Assembly: GCF_007827465.1 (NCBI RefSeq)
Contig: NZ_VISL01000001.1
Location: 191,001 to 255,000, forward strand
Source of the DNA: Dokdonia sp. Hel_I_53
GTDB taxonomy: Bacteria; Bacteroidota; Bacteroidia; Flavobacteriales; Flavobacteriaceae
Direction: 5' to 3'
DNA length: 64,000 nt
Positions 1 to 9,342 of the stretch are shown here, piece by piece. The number at the start of each line of letters is the position of its first letter. The first letter of the stretch is position 1. The translations under genes and the position numbers were made by a program. The notes beneath the pieces were generated by a model, which was not told where the DNA came from, made no database searches, and worked only from the letters and a program-made list of their open reading frames with translations.

Positions 1-821
1 TCGCTCGATTTTCTGCAAATGTGGCAAAGTCAAAACAAGCAACATCTCGTAAAAAGATGATCGACAAGCTAGATATAGAAACTATTAAGCCATCTAGCCG
101 TCGCTATCCAGGGATAATTTTTGATCGCGATAGAGAAGCAGGAGATCAAATATTTAGTTGTTCAGGTCTATCTGCTTCCTTAGATGGAGAAGTGTTATTT
201 AAGAATATTGATATCAACCTTAATAAAGGAGATAAAGCTGTAATCTTTTCTCGCGATAGCCGTGCTACACAAGCATTTTATGAAATCATTAATGGCAATC
301 AAAAGGCTGATGCTGGTACTTACGATTTTGGAGTAACTACCACTCAATCGTACTTACCTTTAGATAACTCTTCATTCTTTCAAGATGGAAGTTTAAACTT
401 GGTAGATTGGTTACGTCAATACGCACAGACTGAAGAGGAACGTGAAGAAGTGTTTTTGAGAGGCTTTTTAGGTAAAATGATTTTTAGTGGAGAGGAAGCT
501 CTTAAAAAATCAAATGTTTTATCAGGAGGAGAGAAGGTACGTTGTATGATTTCTCGTATGATGATGAAACGTGCTAATATCTTAATGGTAGACGAGCCTA
601 CAAACCACCTAGACTTAGAATCGATCACAGCCTTTAATAATGCACTCAAAAATTTTAAAGGCACGGTGATGTTGACAACGCACGATCATGAATTTGCTAG
701 CACCGTAGGAAACAGAGTAATCGAGCTCACACCCACAGGAGTCATAGATCGCTTTATAAACTTTGATGAGTATATGAGTGATAAAAAAATAAAGGAACAG
801 CGTGACGCGATGTATGTATAA
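1..821 (+). CDS. ABC-F family ATP-binding protein, C-terminal part (5' end cut by window)
   Basis: This is the second half of an ABC-F ATPase, a cytosolic ribosome-associated translation factor family with two nucleotide-binding domains and no membrane part. The frame is open from base 3 and reads ARFSANVAKSKQATSRKK before the first possible GTG at 21, so the gene continues to the left. Visible are the end of the inter-domain linker, a signature LSGGEKVR, Walker B with the ABC-F hallmark MVDEPTNHLDLE, and the H-switch LTTHDHEF. The second domain's Walker A position reads VIFSRDSRATQAFYEI and lacks the usual GxxGxGKS/T, so this site may not bind ATP normally. YbiT-like members are the nearest match I can name. 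A hairpin terminator follows the stop. Confidence 0.9.
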   Translation, partial: ARFSANVAKSKQATSRKKMIDKLDIETIKPSSRRYPGIIFDRDREAGDQIFSCSGLSASLDGEVLFKNIDINLNKGDKAVIFSRDSRATQAFYEIINGNQKADAGTYDFGVTTTQSYLPLDNSSFFQDGSLNLVDWLRQYAQTEEEREEVFLRGFLGKMIFSGEEALKKSNVLSGGEKVRCMISRMMMKRANILMVDEPTNHLDLESITAFNNALKNFKGTVMLTTHDHEFASTVGNRVIELTPTGVIDRFINFDEYMSDKKIKEQRDAMYV

Positions 822-841
822 GTATTAATATATTTTACAAA

Positions 842-881
842 CTAAAAAAGCCCAAAACTCATATGTTTTGGGCTTTTTTAG
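842..881. terminator. Bidirectional rho-independent terminator
   Basis: A perfect inverted repeat with arms CTAAAAAAGCCCAAAAC and its complement surrounds a six-base loop and ends in T runs on both strands. It sits between the convergent ABC-F gene and the DUF2007-like gene and serves both. Confidence 0.9.
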
Positions 882-893
882 TTTACAATTAAT

Positions 894-1409
894 TTATTTT
901 TTAAAAAACTCTATTAATCTATATAGGCAAAAGATTATTAAGGCCCCACTTATCGCTATACGCCACATTGGTAATTCTTCACCCTCAAGAAGAGGGTACA
1001 GTCTCCACAAGGAATATGCTATAAATGAAAAATAGAAGAAAGCAAGTCCCTTAGAGATTTTTTTAGCTTCTGAAGGAGCAGACGCTTTTTTGCTTGTATA
1101 TGTGATTTTAGGTTCAGCTTTTGTATTTTGGGCTAAATTTTCTAACTCTGATGCAGAAATAGCATTATTCTCAAAGTCCTGGAGTGTTGACGCAACAATA
1201 CGTTTAGCCTTTATAATATCTTGTTTTCCTACTAATAATCTTGTGTTGTCGGGAGAACCTAGTGCGTACCCGCCTAATTTTGCACTCTCGTTATCGTCAC
1301 GCACGATGCTTGAAATTTCATGTTCCTCTAAAATAGATTGTAACCTTTTAGTTTCAATAGCAGATCCTGTGTGAATTTTCTCATATTGAGAGTCAGAAAG
1401 TATACTCAT
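894..1409 (-). CDS. DUF2007-like protein with two C-terminal membrane helices
   Basis: A 171-residue protein. Residues about 8-75 (KIHTGSAIETKRLQSILEEH followed by SSIVRDD and a GSPDNTRLLVGKQD stretch) resemble the DUF2007 putative signal-transducing domain common in Bacteroidota. A polar linker of about 40 residues follows, then two hydrophobic segments (about 120-138 and 147-165), so the domain is probably tethered to the inner membrane. Its ATG lies three bases after the stop of the upstream gene at 1413, so the two form an operon ending at the terminator near 842-881. The exact function is unknown, and the family call rests on remembered sequence pattern only. Confidence 0.65.
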   Translation of the reverse strand: MSILSDSQYEKIHTGSAIETKRLQSILEEHEISSIVRDDNESAKLGGYALGSPDNTRLLVGKQDIIKAKRIVASTLQDFENNAISASELENLAQNTKAEPKITYTSKKASAPSEAKKISKGLAFFYFSFIAYSLWRLYPLLEGEELPMWRIAISGALIIFCLYRLIEFFKK

Positions 1410-1412
1410 ATA

Positions 1413-2135
1413 TTATTTTGTTTTGTCATATTTACTATTCCATATAGCTTTATTGAAGTTCTTTCCTAGTGCAAAGCCATAAAAAAGAACCACCGCAGCA
1501 ATGGATTTAAACATAAAGAAAAAAACCATTACATCCTGTGATGTATCTTGATTTTTCGTAAAAAGGCCATCTGGAACGAACCAAGTTGCAAAAAGGCTCA
1601 AAACAATCATTGTTATAATAAGATTTTCAAAAGATTTAAATGACCAGGCCCAGCACTTACGTAACGGGCTTAAATCATTACCCCATTTGTGAATCAAATA
1701 ATAATACCCATTACCTATAGGAGCAAAAAGTAGCGGATCATCTGATTTTTCTAGCACAAACATTTTTGAAGGGGCTATTATCTTATAGCCATTTAGTTCA
1801 GTAGCGTGTTTGTTTTCTAAGTATTTAATTTCATCCAGAACACCTTGAGGGTACTTACCTTTAAAGTATTTTGTGTCTAAAAAACGAAGCCTATAATCCA
1901 CACAAATCTTTTTAATTTGGTTAATGTGGAAGATTCGATCGGTAGCAAGCAAGTCAAAATTAAATACATTATAACCGATAGTTGATGAATCTTTTAATGT
2001 GTTTAAAATTCCACTTTCGCGAAAGCGGTCATTTTCAAAAACCTGAAGTACTTGGTCTAGAATATTTTGTTCTGTTTCGCTCTTACGACGTTCATGAAGT
2101 AGTTTTTCATGAATGTTTGTTCTAGATAATAGCAT
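1413..2135 (-). CDS. Uncharacterised protein with two C-terminal membrane helices
   Basis: I do not recognise a family. From the ATG at 2135 the protein has about 240 residues: a polar, mostly helical N-terminal region of about 160 residues, then two hydrophobic segments near the end (ENLIITMIVLSLFATWF and a second around VVLFYGFALG). The frame stays open to an earlier ATG at 2165, but that adds only the low-information stretch MFCIVYLKQK; the later ATG has the A-rich upstream sequence usual here. It is the first gene of a two-gene operon with the DUF2007-like gene. One copy of the dispersed palindrome lies inside it and encodes RFRESGI. Confidence 0.55.
   Translation of the reverse strand: MLLSRTNIHEKLLHERRKSETEQNILDQVLQVFENDRFRESGILNTLKDSSTIGYNVFNFDLLATDRIFHINQIKKICVDYRLRFLDTKYFKGKYPQGVLDEIKYLENKHATELNGYKIIAPSKMFVLEKSDDPLLFAPIGNGYYYLIHKWGNDLSPLRKCWAWSFKSFENLIITMIVLSLFATWFVPDGLFTKNQDTSQDVMVFFFMFKSIAAVVLFYGFALGKNFNKAIWNSKYDKTK
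2012..2027. repeat. Dispersed palindrome copy (one outer mismatch)
   Basis: CACTTTCGCGAAAGCG differs from the perfect 16-mer CGCTTTCGCGAAAGCG at one outer base. It is inside the uncharacterised gene and is read as RFRES on the minus strand. Confidence 0.85.
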
Positions 2136-2267
2136 TTTTTGTTTTAAATATACAATACAAAACATTGAGAGTCAACGTGCAACTTTCAATTTTTATGAAT
2201 ACTTACTAGATGAAAAGTGTTAGAATAGCATAATAATGGGCAGAAATAAAACAATGTGCTTTAAAAC

Positions 2268-2306
2268 ATAACATCCCAATGTTCAATATGAACATTGGGA
2301 TGTTAT
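2268..2306 (-). terminator. Long hairpin downstream of pheT
   Basis: A perfect 18-bp inverted repeat with a three-base ATA loop begins 15 bases beyond the pheT stop. On the minus strand it is followed only by a short, interrupted T run, so it may be a terminator or a 3' stabilising hairpin. The neighbouring gene at 1413-2135 lies further downstream on the same strand. Confidence 0.7.
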
Positions 2307-2320
2307 GGAAAATCTAATGT

Positions 2321-4747
2321 TTAACGTAGCGTAGCGCCGAGTTCTCTCTCAAAACGTTGCTGTAATTTACTCATTGTTTTATCGATTTGCTTATCGGTAA
2401 GTGTGCTTTTTTCATCTTGCAATAAAAAACTTACCGCATAGCTTTTTTTGCCATCAGGAAGATTTGCACCTTCATAAACGTCAAAAAGATTTACCTCTTT
2501 TAGTAATTTTTTCTCAGTTTGATTTGCAATGTTTGTAATCTCTTCAAAATTCACTTTTTTGTCTAAAAGCAAAGCAAAATCACGACGTACAGAAGGATAT
2601 TTTGGGATCTCTTTAAATTTAATATCAGTTCGAGCAGCGATTTCCAAAACGTAATCCCAGTTAAAATCAGCAAAATAAACGTCTTGCGTTAGATCAAATT
2701 TCTTGAGAACAGCTTTACTTACTTTACCATAAGTAACTAATTGTTTTTTACCTAAGGAAAGGCCCATAGCATCTGAGTACATGTCATTTATTGCTACAGA
2801 TGATTTTAATTTGTTTATTCCTAATTTTTCAAAAATAGAACTGACGATACCTTTTAAATAAAAGAAATTAGTGCTTTCATTATTGCTTGACCAAGTTTCT
2901 TCTGTTTTGTGACCCGTAACAAATAACGTCAAGTGTTTGTCCTCTTGATACCCATCACTATAATTATGATACGTTTTCCCAAATTCAAATAGCTTAACAT
3001 TGCTTCTGCGTCTGTTTACATTATATGAAATAGCCTCTAGTCCGGAGAATAACATAGACTGTCTTAAGACACTTAATTCTTTTCCAAGCGGGTTTAGCAT
3101 TTCAACGTGATGATGCTCATTTATATTTGTTGATAGAGTACTGTAGCTCGGAGTTGTAAGACTATTTGCCATCATCTCATAAAAACCGAGTGAAGCAAGT
3201 TGATTACCTATTACATTAGTTATTTTATGATCTTCAAACCTTGATGAGGTTGAGACCGTAGCATTGAGTTTATTTCCAAAGTTGATATTATTATATCCAT
3301 ATACACGCAAAATTTCTTCAATAACATCTGCTTCTCTGGTAACGTCATTTCGAAACGCTGGAATTGTCATACCGATCCCACTTTCTGTAACGTTATTTAT
3401 TTTAATGTCAAGTGACATTAAAATACTTTTTATAACCTCTCTTGGAAGTTCTTCTCCAATAAGCTTAGTAGCATTATCAAAGTTGAGAAAAACCTGTTGG
3501 TCCTCTATTTTCTTAGGGTAAATGTCTACAATCTCACTAGTAATTTCTCCACCGGCAACTTCCATCATTAAGATAGCCGCACGAGTAAGTGCGTATTCTG
3601 TTATATTAGGATCAATGCCTCGTTCAAAACGAAAAGATGCATCTGTATTGAGACCATGTCGTTTTGCTGTTTTGCGTATAGAAACAGGGTTAAAGTAAGC
3701 GCTTTCTAAGAAAATTGACTGTGTTGCTTCAGTCACACCGCTATCTGCTCCTCCAAAAACTCCAGCAATACACATGGGTTTCTCTCCATCACAAATCATA
3801 AGATCTTCTTCGTGAAGTTCTCTTTCTATTCCGTCCAGTGTGGTAAATTTAGTACCTGCCTCGAGCGTTTTTACTTCAATTTTATTTTCTGCAATTTTAT
3901 TCAAATCGAAGGCGTGCAATGGCTGTCCTAATTCGTGCAAAACATAGTTTGTAACATCTACAATATTATTTATGGGAGACAACCCTATCGCTTTTAATTT
4001 ATGCTGTAACCATTCTGGTGAATCTGTGACCTTAAGGCCACTAATGACTACGCCAGCATACCTAGGCGCTTTCTCGCCATCTAGTACTTCTACATCTATT
4101 TTATTAAGACGTTTTTCGATTTTAAAAGAAGAGGTAGAGGGAGTAATAAGTGCTTTGTTTATTTCATGCTGTAATAAACCTGCTTTTAGATCTCTAGCAA
4201 CACCCCAGTGGCTCATAGCATCTGCTCGGTTGGGTGTTAGGCCTATTTCAAAAACTTGGTCATTTTCGATGTCAAACACAGCTGCAGCTGCAGTTCCCGG
4301 AATAAGTGCATCATCAAGAACCATAATACCATCATGGCTGTTTCCGAGACCAAGCTCATCTTCTGCGCATATCATACCATGAGACTCTTCTCCTCTAATT
4401 TTTCCTTTTTTTATTGTCCAAGCCTCACCTTCTTGAGTATATAACGTAGTTCCTATAGTAGCTACAGGTACTTTTTGACCTGCAGCAACATTCTTAGCTC
4501 CACAAACAATCTGTACAGGAGCATCTCCTCCTATATCTACAGTTGTAACCTTTAGTCTATCTGCATTGCTATGTTGCTCACATGTAAGAATATGTCCTAT
4601 GACAATACCTTCAAGTCCACCTTTGACACTATGGTAGGCTTGTATCCCTTCGATCTCTAGTCCTAAATCTGTGAGCAGCTCTCCAGTCTTTTCAGCAGAC
4701 CAGTCTATATCAATAAATTGTTTGAGCCAGTTGTAAGAAATTTTCAT
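2321..4747 (-). CDS. pheT: Phenylalanine-tRNA ligase beta subunit
   Basis: An 808-residue cytosolic protein that pairs with PheS in an alpha2beta2 enzyme charging tRNA-Phe. Domain order fits the bacterial subunit: an EMAP-like tRNA-binding fold at about 43-155 (GIVIGHILTCEQHSNADRLK), the B3/B4 editing domain at about 213-390 (ENKIEVKTLEAGTKFTTLDG lies within it), B5 at about 405-475, a catalytic-like core, and a C-terminal FDX-ACB anticodon-binding domain starting near KYPSVRRDFALLL. Length is normal for the family. pheS is not adjacent. A well-formed promoter lies 26-56 bases upstream, and a strong hairpin follows the stop. Confidence 0.97.
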   Translation of the reverse strand: MKISYNWLKQFIDIDWSAEKTGELLTDLGLEIEGIQAYHSVKGGLEGIVIGHILTCEQHSNADRLKVTTVDIGGDAPVQIVCGAKNVAAGQKVPVATIGTTLYTQEGEAWTIKKGKIRGEESHGMICAEDELGLGNSHDGIMVLDDALIPGTAAAAVFDIENDQVFEIGLTPNRADAMSHWGVARDLKAGLLQHEINKALITPSTSSFKIEKRLNKIDVEVLDGEKAPRYAGVVISGLKVTDSPEWLQHKLKAIGLSPINNIVDVTNYVLHELGQPLHAFDLNKIAENKIEVKTLEAGTKFTTLDGIERELHEEDLMICDGEKPMCIAGVFGGADSGVTEATQSIFLESAYFNPVSIRKTAKRHGLNTDASFRFERGIDPNITEYALTRAAILMMEVAGGEITSEIVDIYPKKIEDQQVFLNFDNATKLIGEELPREVIKSILMSLDIKINNVTESGIGMTIPAFRNDVTREADVIEEILRVYGYNNINFGNKLNATVSTSSRFEDHKITNVIGNQLASLGFYEMMANSLTTPSYSTLSTNINEHHHVEMLNPLGKELSVLRQSMLFSGLEAISYNVNRRRSNVKLFEFGKTYHNYSDGYQEDKHLTLFVTGHKTEETWSSNNESTNFFYLKGIVSSIFEKLGINKLKSSVAINDMYSDAMGLSLGKKQLVTYGKVSKAVLKKFDLTQDVYFADFNWDYVLEIAARTDIKFKEIPKYPSVRRDFALLLDKKVNFEEITNIANQTEKKLLKEVNLFDVYEGANLPDGKKSYAVSFLLQDEKSTLTDKQIDKTMSKLQQRFERELGATLR

Positions 4748-5058
4748 AAATGCGTTGCAATTTTTGAGGTGTCAAAGATAGAACAAGATCACTAGTAGGC
4801 AAAGCGTGTAGTGTGTTATCTCATCGTTAATTTATGCCTTTCGGCGAAAATTTGATACTCATTCAGAATGGCCTTTTTTTCTTTAACCTAAGCTTTCTTA
4901 ACATTATGTAAAAAAAATATCTTAAACATAACATTAAAGTAATATACAATTTTACAAACTGGAATATATTGACCTGAATATGATGAAAATCTCATCTATC
5001 TAAACAACAAATGGTTATCCTTTTTTAAGGTGTAATAAGCATTAAATTAAGTTCAGTT
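4748..5058. other. Intergenic region between pheT and the endonuclease
   Basis: This 311-base divergent region holds the pheT promoter at 4773-4803 and an AT-rich stretch before the nuclease gene. I find no exact TAnnTTTG box for the plus-strand gene and no open frame of interest. A loose palindrome-like TTTCGGCGAAA lies near 4849. Confidence 0.6.
4773..4803 (-). promoter_or_regulatory. Promoter of pheT
   Basis: On the minus strand TTTG (4803-4800), a 19-base spacer and TATCTTTG (4780-4773) match the Bacteroidota -33/-7 consensus exactly. The -7 box lies 25 bases before the ATG. Confidence 0.75.
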
Positions 5059-7095
5059 ATGAAGAAACAATTACTTTTTTTATGTTACGTTTTTGTAACA
5101 ACATTAATTTTCGCGCAAGCGCCACCCTACTATAATGATGTTGATATATCATTGAGTGGCCAAAACCTTAAAAATGAACTGGCGACTAAAGTTACAAATA
5201 CTCATACTACTTTTTTGAGTTATACTCCAGGAGTTTGGGAAGCCTTAAAGGCGGCAGATCTTGATCCTCAGAATAGTAATAATGTATTGCTTATCTACGG
5301 TTCTAATGATACAGATGGAAATAGTAAGACAGATCGTTCAAGAAGTAAAAACAATAATGGCGGTAGTGCAGGACAATGGAATCGTGAGCACGTATACCCT
5401 AAATCGTTAGGAAACCCTAATCTAGGCACAACAGGTGCTGGGGCAGATGCCCATCACATAAGACCTGCAGACATTGAATTAAATTCTTCTCGCAGTAATA
5501 GAAGATTTGCAGATGGATCTGGAGTGGCTGGGATTACTCCACAGGGCTATTTTTATCCTGGAGATGAGTGGAAAGGAGATGTGGCTCGTATGGTGCTCTT
5601 TATGTATGTGCGTTATGGAAACAGATGCTTACCATCTGTGGTAGGCGTAGGTAATTCTATTTCAGGCGATACAGGTATGATTGATCTTTTTCTACAATGG
5701 AATGCAGAGGATCCAGTAAGTGATTTTGAAGACAACCGTAATAGTATCTTAGCGGGTATTCAAGGTAATAGAAATCCCTTTATCGATAATCCTGCATTTG
5801 CAACATCTATTTGGGGTGGAGTGCAGGCAGAAGATCGTTTTGGAAATACTACCGGCGGTGACGGTGGTGTTGATGTCGTAGATTCTTTGTTTATTTCTGA
5901 ATATGTGGAGGGTTCTTCTTATAACAAAGCTATTGAGATTGCAAACTTTACAAGTGCTAACGTAAATTTAGATGGATATGAGCTACGTAAGCAAACTAAC
6001 GGAGCAGGCAGTTGGAGTACTGGTTATAGCCTTTCTGGAATCGTAGCTAATACTTCTGTATTTGTTATTGCAAACAGCAGTGCATCTAGTGGGATTATAA
6101 ATAATGCAGACGTAAGCACCTCAAACAGTGCTTTAAGTTTTAATGGAAACGACGCTATAGGTCTTTTTAAAAATGGAATACTTATAGATGTTGTAGGTGT
6201 ATTTAATGGAGGAAGTGCAAACTTCGGGAAGGATAAAACGCTTAGAAGGAAAAGCACTGTAGCTGCACCTAATACTACATACACAATAGCAGAATGGGAT
6301 TCGTTTGTATCAAATACATTTTCTGATCTAGGTGCACATACCTTTGATGGAAACTCATCAACACCTATACCAGATCCAGAACCTCTAGTGTATTGTAATG
6401 CTAGTGGATCAAACGCAAGTTATGAGTTTATTGATTTAGTGAGTTTAGGGGGGATGACCAATTCATCAGGATCTAATGGTGGTTATGGTGATTTTATGTC
6501 TCAAACAGCTACACTTGGATATGGATCTAATACAATTATATTAAGTGTAGGTTTTTCTGGACAATCATACACAGAAAACTGGGCAGTTTGGATTGATTTT
6601 AATCAGGATGCCACTTTTGAAACTGGTGAGAAGGTTGTAATGGGATCAACGTCTAGCTCTGGAAATTTATCTTATAATTTTAATATTCCTTCATCTGCTA
6701 TGACAGGGATGACAAGAATGCGTGTTGCAATGAAATGGAATGGAAATCCAACAGCATGTGAAGCATTTAGTTACGGAGAGGTAGAGGATTATACCATTAA
6801 TATTTCAGCAAGTAGAGCATCAGCTACATCACAAACTGGTGTTAAAGCAGAGGGAACTCTAAGCTCAGAAAAAGCTGTGTTTGATTTACAGGTCAAAGAG
6901 CAAGCATCTGTTTTAGTTTTGCAGCTAGCAGATAAACGTGTAGTAGATTATAGTTTATTTAACATGCTAGGACAGCAAGTGTCAACTGGTCGTTTCCAGA
7001 ACAGAAAAGAGTTTCCTTCTCTAGAGTCAGGTCTATACATCGTTAAAATATCTGATGGACAGCGTACAATACAAAAGAAATTTATTAAACAATAA
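5059..7095 (+). CDS. Secreted endonuclease I-family protein with LTD, GEVED and T9SS sorting domains
   Basis: A 678-residue exported nuclease. A signal peptide (residues 1-19, ending IFAQA) is followed by an endonuclease I domain with NREHVYPKS (candidate catalytic His111) and DAHHIRP (130-136). Next come a lamin-tail-like domain starting near residue 275 (LFISEYVEGSSYNKAIEIAN), a GEVED domain at about 500-592 (WAVWIDFNQD, then YGEVEDYTINIS), and a type A C-terminal sorting domain from about 625 (LFNMLGQQVSTG, GLYIVKISDG, KKFIKQ). The last domain directs export through the type IX system and usually anchoring at the cell surface. It probably degrades external DNA or RNA for nutrients. It stands alone and ends in a strong terminator. 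Confidence 0.92.
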   Translation: MKKQLLFLCYVFVTTLIFAQAPPYYNDVDISLSGQNLKNELATKVTNTHTTFLSYTPGVWEALKAADLDPQNSNNVLLIYGSNDTDGNSKTDRSRSKNNNGGSAGQWNREHVYPKSLGNPNLGTTGAGADAHHIRPADIELNSSRSNRRFADGSGVAGITPQGYFYPGDEWKGDVARMVLFMYVRYGNRCLPSVVGVGNSISGDTGMIDLFLQWNAEDPVSDFEDNRNSILAGIQGNRNPFIDNPAFATSIWGGVQAEDRFGNTTGGDGGVDVVDSLFISEYVEGSSYNKAIEIANFTSANVNLDGYELRKQTNGAGSWSTGYSLSGIVANTSVFVIANSSASSGIINNADVSTSNSALSFNGNDAIGLFKNGILIDVVGVFNGGSANFGKDKTLRRKSTVAAPNTTYTIAEWDSFVSNTFSDLGAHTFDGNSSTPIPDPEPLVYCNASGSNASYEFIDLVSLGGMTNSSGSNGGYGDFMSQTATLGYGSNTIILSVGFSGQSYTENWAVWIDFNQDATFETGEKVVMGSTSSSGNLSYNFNIPSSAMTGMTRMRVAMKWNGNPTACEAFSYGEVEDYTINISASRASATSQTGVKAEGTLSSEKAVFDLQVKEQASVLVLQLADKRVVDYSLFNMLGQQVSTGRFQNRKEFPSLESGLYIVKISDGQRTIQKKFIKQ

Positions 7096-7115
7096 TGTTC
7101 AATTTTTATGATAGT

Positions 7116-7149
7116 AAAAAGGCCCGCAATTAAATTGCGGGCCTTTTTT
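7116..7149. terminator. Bidirectional rho-independent terminator
   Basis: The arms AAAAAGGCCCGCAAT and its complement enclose a three-base loop and end in a T run. It separates the convergent nuclease gene and recG. Confidence 0.92.
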
Positions 7150-7163
7150 CACAAAACAATTTA

Positions 7164-9266
7164 TTAAGATATATAACTCCAAATATTCTTGAACTTCATC
7201 ATCTGTGCATACATAAAGCGAATAATTTGATTTTCTTCTTTTTGAAATTTGGGATCATCCTTTACGACTGACCAGGCATAACTTCTTGCAATCTTTAAGA
7301 TGTCATTATCTTTAATGATATCAGCTATTTTCAAGTTAAGGACTCCACTTTGTTGCGTTCCTGTAATGTCTCCCGGACCTCTAAGTTTTAAATCTACCTC
7401 TGCTATTTCAAAGCCATCATTAGTACGAGTCATAGTTTCCAGTCTCACCTTACTATCACTTGATAATTTGTGGCTAGTCATTAAAATACAATAGCTTTGC
7501 TCAGCTCCACGCCCCACGCGGCCACGTAACTGATGTAGCTGGCTTAAACCAAAGCGTTCTGCACTTTCAATAATCATAACGGATGCATTAGGAACATTTA
7601 CTCCTACCTCAATAACGGTTGTGGCAACCATAATTTGAGTTTCACCTTTGATAAATCGGTTCATTTCAATATCCTTATCATCAGGTTTCATTTTACCGTG
7701 AACAATAGAAATTTGATATTGAGGTTTTGGAAATTCTCGGGAGATACTCTCATAACCATCCATTAAATCTTTATAGTCCATAGCCTCACTTTCTTGAATT
7801 AATGGATAAACTATATAAACCTGTCTCCCTAATTCAATTTCATCTTTAATGAATCTAAACACCTTTAGTCTATTTGCATCATAGCGATGTACTGTTTTTA
7901 TAGTTTTTCTCCCTGGCGGTAACTCATCAATTATACTTACGTCTAAATCTCCATAAACGGTCATGGCAAGTGTACGGGGTATAGGTGTAGCAGTCATGAC
8001 GAGCACATGAGGAGGAAACTCATTTTTGTGCCATAATTTACTACGTTGCTTAACACCAAAACGATGTTGTTCATCTATTACAGCGAGCCCAAGATTTTTA
8101 AATTTTACTTTATCTTCTAATAGCGCATGCGTACCAACTAATATATTTAGCTCCCCATTTTCTAATTGTTCATGTATTTTCTTGCGTTCTGAAGTTTTTG
8201 TAGAACCTTGTAGTAATGCGATTGTGATATTCAAGTCTTTACATAAATCAACTAGTCCCGTATAGTGTTGTACAGCTAGTATGGCTGTGGGCGCCATTAA
8301 ACAAGCTTGATAATTATTATCTAAAGCAATAATCATAGACAAAAGTGCGACTATGGTTTTACCTGACCCTACATCTCCTTGTAAAAGTCTATTCATCTGT
8401 GCATTTGTACCCAGATCATAGCGTATTTCTTTGACTACTCTTTTTTGAGCATTAGTTAGCTCAAAAGGAAGGTGGTTATTATAAAATGTTGTAAAAAGTG
8501 ATCCTACTTTCTCAAATGGATACCCTTTTATTTTAGACCGATGATTTATATTCTTAAAGGCTAGTTGTAATTGTATATAAAAAAATTCTTCAAATTTTAA
8601 ACGGTACTGTGCACGGGCTAGATGTTCTTGAGATTGAGGGAAATGAATGTTTAATAACGCATCTCGTTTTGACATGAGTTTAAGCTCAGAGAGAATAGGC
8701 TTTGATAAACTTTCATATAGGTGATTGTTTGCCTCTTTAAAAAGTGATTGCATGATAGAATTTACAACCTTATTAGTGATTCCTCTTCCAGCAAGTTTTT
8801 CAGTAGAGGGATATACAGGTTGCATCGCAGAACGTATATTTTGCTCATGTTCTTTAAGCAATTCTATTTCTGGATGTGGCATAGAAAAGGTGCCATTGTA
8901 ATAATTGAGCTTTCCAAAAATCACATATGGAGTATTTAATTTCAAACTTTCTCTAATCCACTTATGACCCCGGAACCATACTAAATCCATTTTCCCTCCA
9001 TCATCTTTAAATGTAGCAACAAGTCTCCGTCCTTTACCTTCCACCATTTTTATACTTGTGATTTTTCCTATAATCTGAACATCTGCGCTATTGCGTTCAA
9101 GTTGTGATATGGTATAGTAGGTTGTTTTATCAATGTATCTGTTTGGAAAAAAATGCATCAAATCTTGATAGGTCTGAATTCCCAATTCAGATCGTAGTAA
9201 ATCTGCCCGGTTAGGACCTACTCCTTTGAGATAGTCAATAGGTTTTTGAAGAAATGTGGGATTCAT
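7164..9266 (-). CDS. recG: ATP-dependent DNA helicase RecG
   Basis: A 700-residue monomeric helicase that remodels stalled forks and Holliday junctions. It has an N-terminal wedge with an OB fold (about 60-150), then superfamily 2 motor domains: Walker A LLQGDVGSGKT near residue 300, motif II AVIDEQHRFG, motif III VMTATPIPRT, and motifs V-VI TTVIEVGVNVPNA and QLHQLRGRVGRG. The VGRG region leads into the RecG-specific C-terminal part. Length is normal. The gene is divergent from the M1 peptidase, 76 bases away, with no exact -7 box seen on this strand. Confidence 0.97.
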   Translation of the reverse strand: MNPTFLQKPIDYLKGVGPNRADLLRSELGIQTYQDLMHFFPNRYIDKTTYYTISQLERNSADVQIIGKITSIKMVEGKGRRLVATFKDDGGKMDLVWFRGHKWIRESLKLNTPYVIFGKLNYYNGTFSMPHPEIELLKEHEQNIRSAMQPVYPSTEKLAGRGITNKVVNSIMQSLFKEANNHLYESLSKPILSELKLMSKRDALLNIHFPQSQEHLARAQYRLKFEEFFYIQLQLAFKNINHRSKIKGYPFEKVGSLFTTFYNNHLPFELTNAQKRVVKEIRYDLGTNAQMNRLLQGDVGSGKTIVALLSMIIALDNNYQACLMAPTAILAVQHYTGLVDLCKDLNITIALLQGSTKTSERKKIHEQLENGELNILVGTHALLEDKVKFKNLGLAVIDEQHRFGVKQRSKLWHKNEFPPHVLVMTATPIPRTLAMTVYGDLDVSIIDELPPGRKTIKTVHRYDANRLKVFRFIKDEIELGRQVYIVYPLIQESEAMDYKDLMDGYESISREFPKPQYQISIVHGKMKPDDKDIEMNRFIKGETQIMVATTVIEVGVNVPNASVMIIESAERFGLSQLHQLRGRVGRGAEQSYCILMTSHKLSSDSKVRLETMTRTNDGFEIAEVDLKLRGPGDITGTQQSGVLNLKIADIIKDNDILKIARSYAWSVVKDDPKFQKEENQIIRFMYAQMMKFKNIWSYIS

Positions 9267-9330
9267 AACTGCTAAGTTACTTCCTTTAATTCAAAATTTA
9301 CAATTAAGAATAGCGTGGCTTAAAAGTTGT

Positions 9331-9338
9331 TATTTTTG
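9331..9338 (+). promoter_or_regulatory. -7 box of the M1 aminopeptidase gene
   Basis: TATTTTTG matches TAnnTTTG and ends only four bases before the ATG at 9343, so the transcript could be nearly leaderless. No clear -33 TTTG is present. Confidence 0.45.
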
Positions 9339-9342
9339 AAAT

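Noticed and set aside
3972..4382. Plus-strand open frame of 136 residues opposite pheT.
   Set aside because: pheT has clear family motifs throughout this stretch, so the antisense frame is a by-product of its codon usage.
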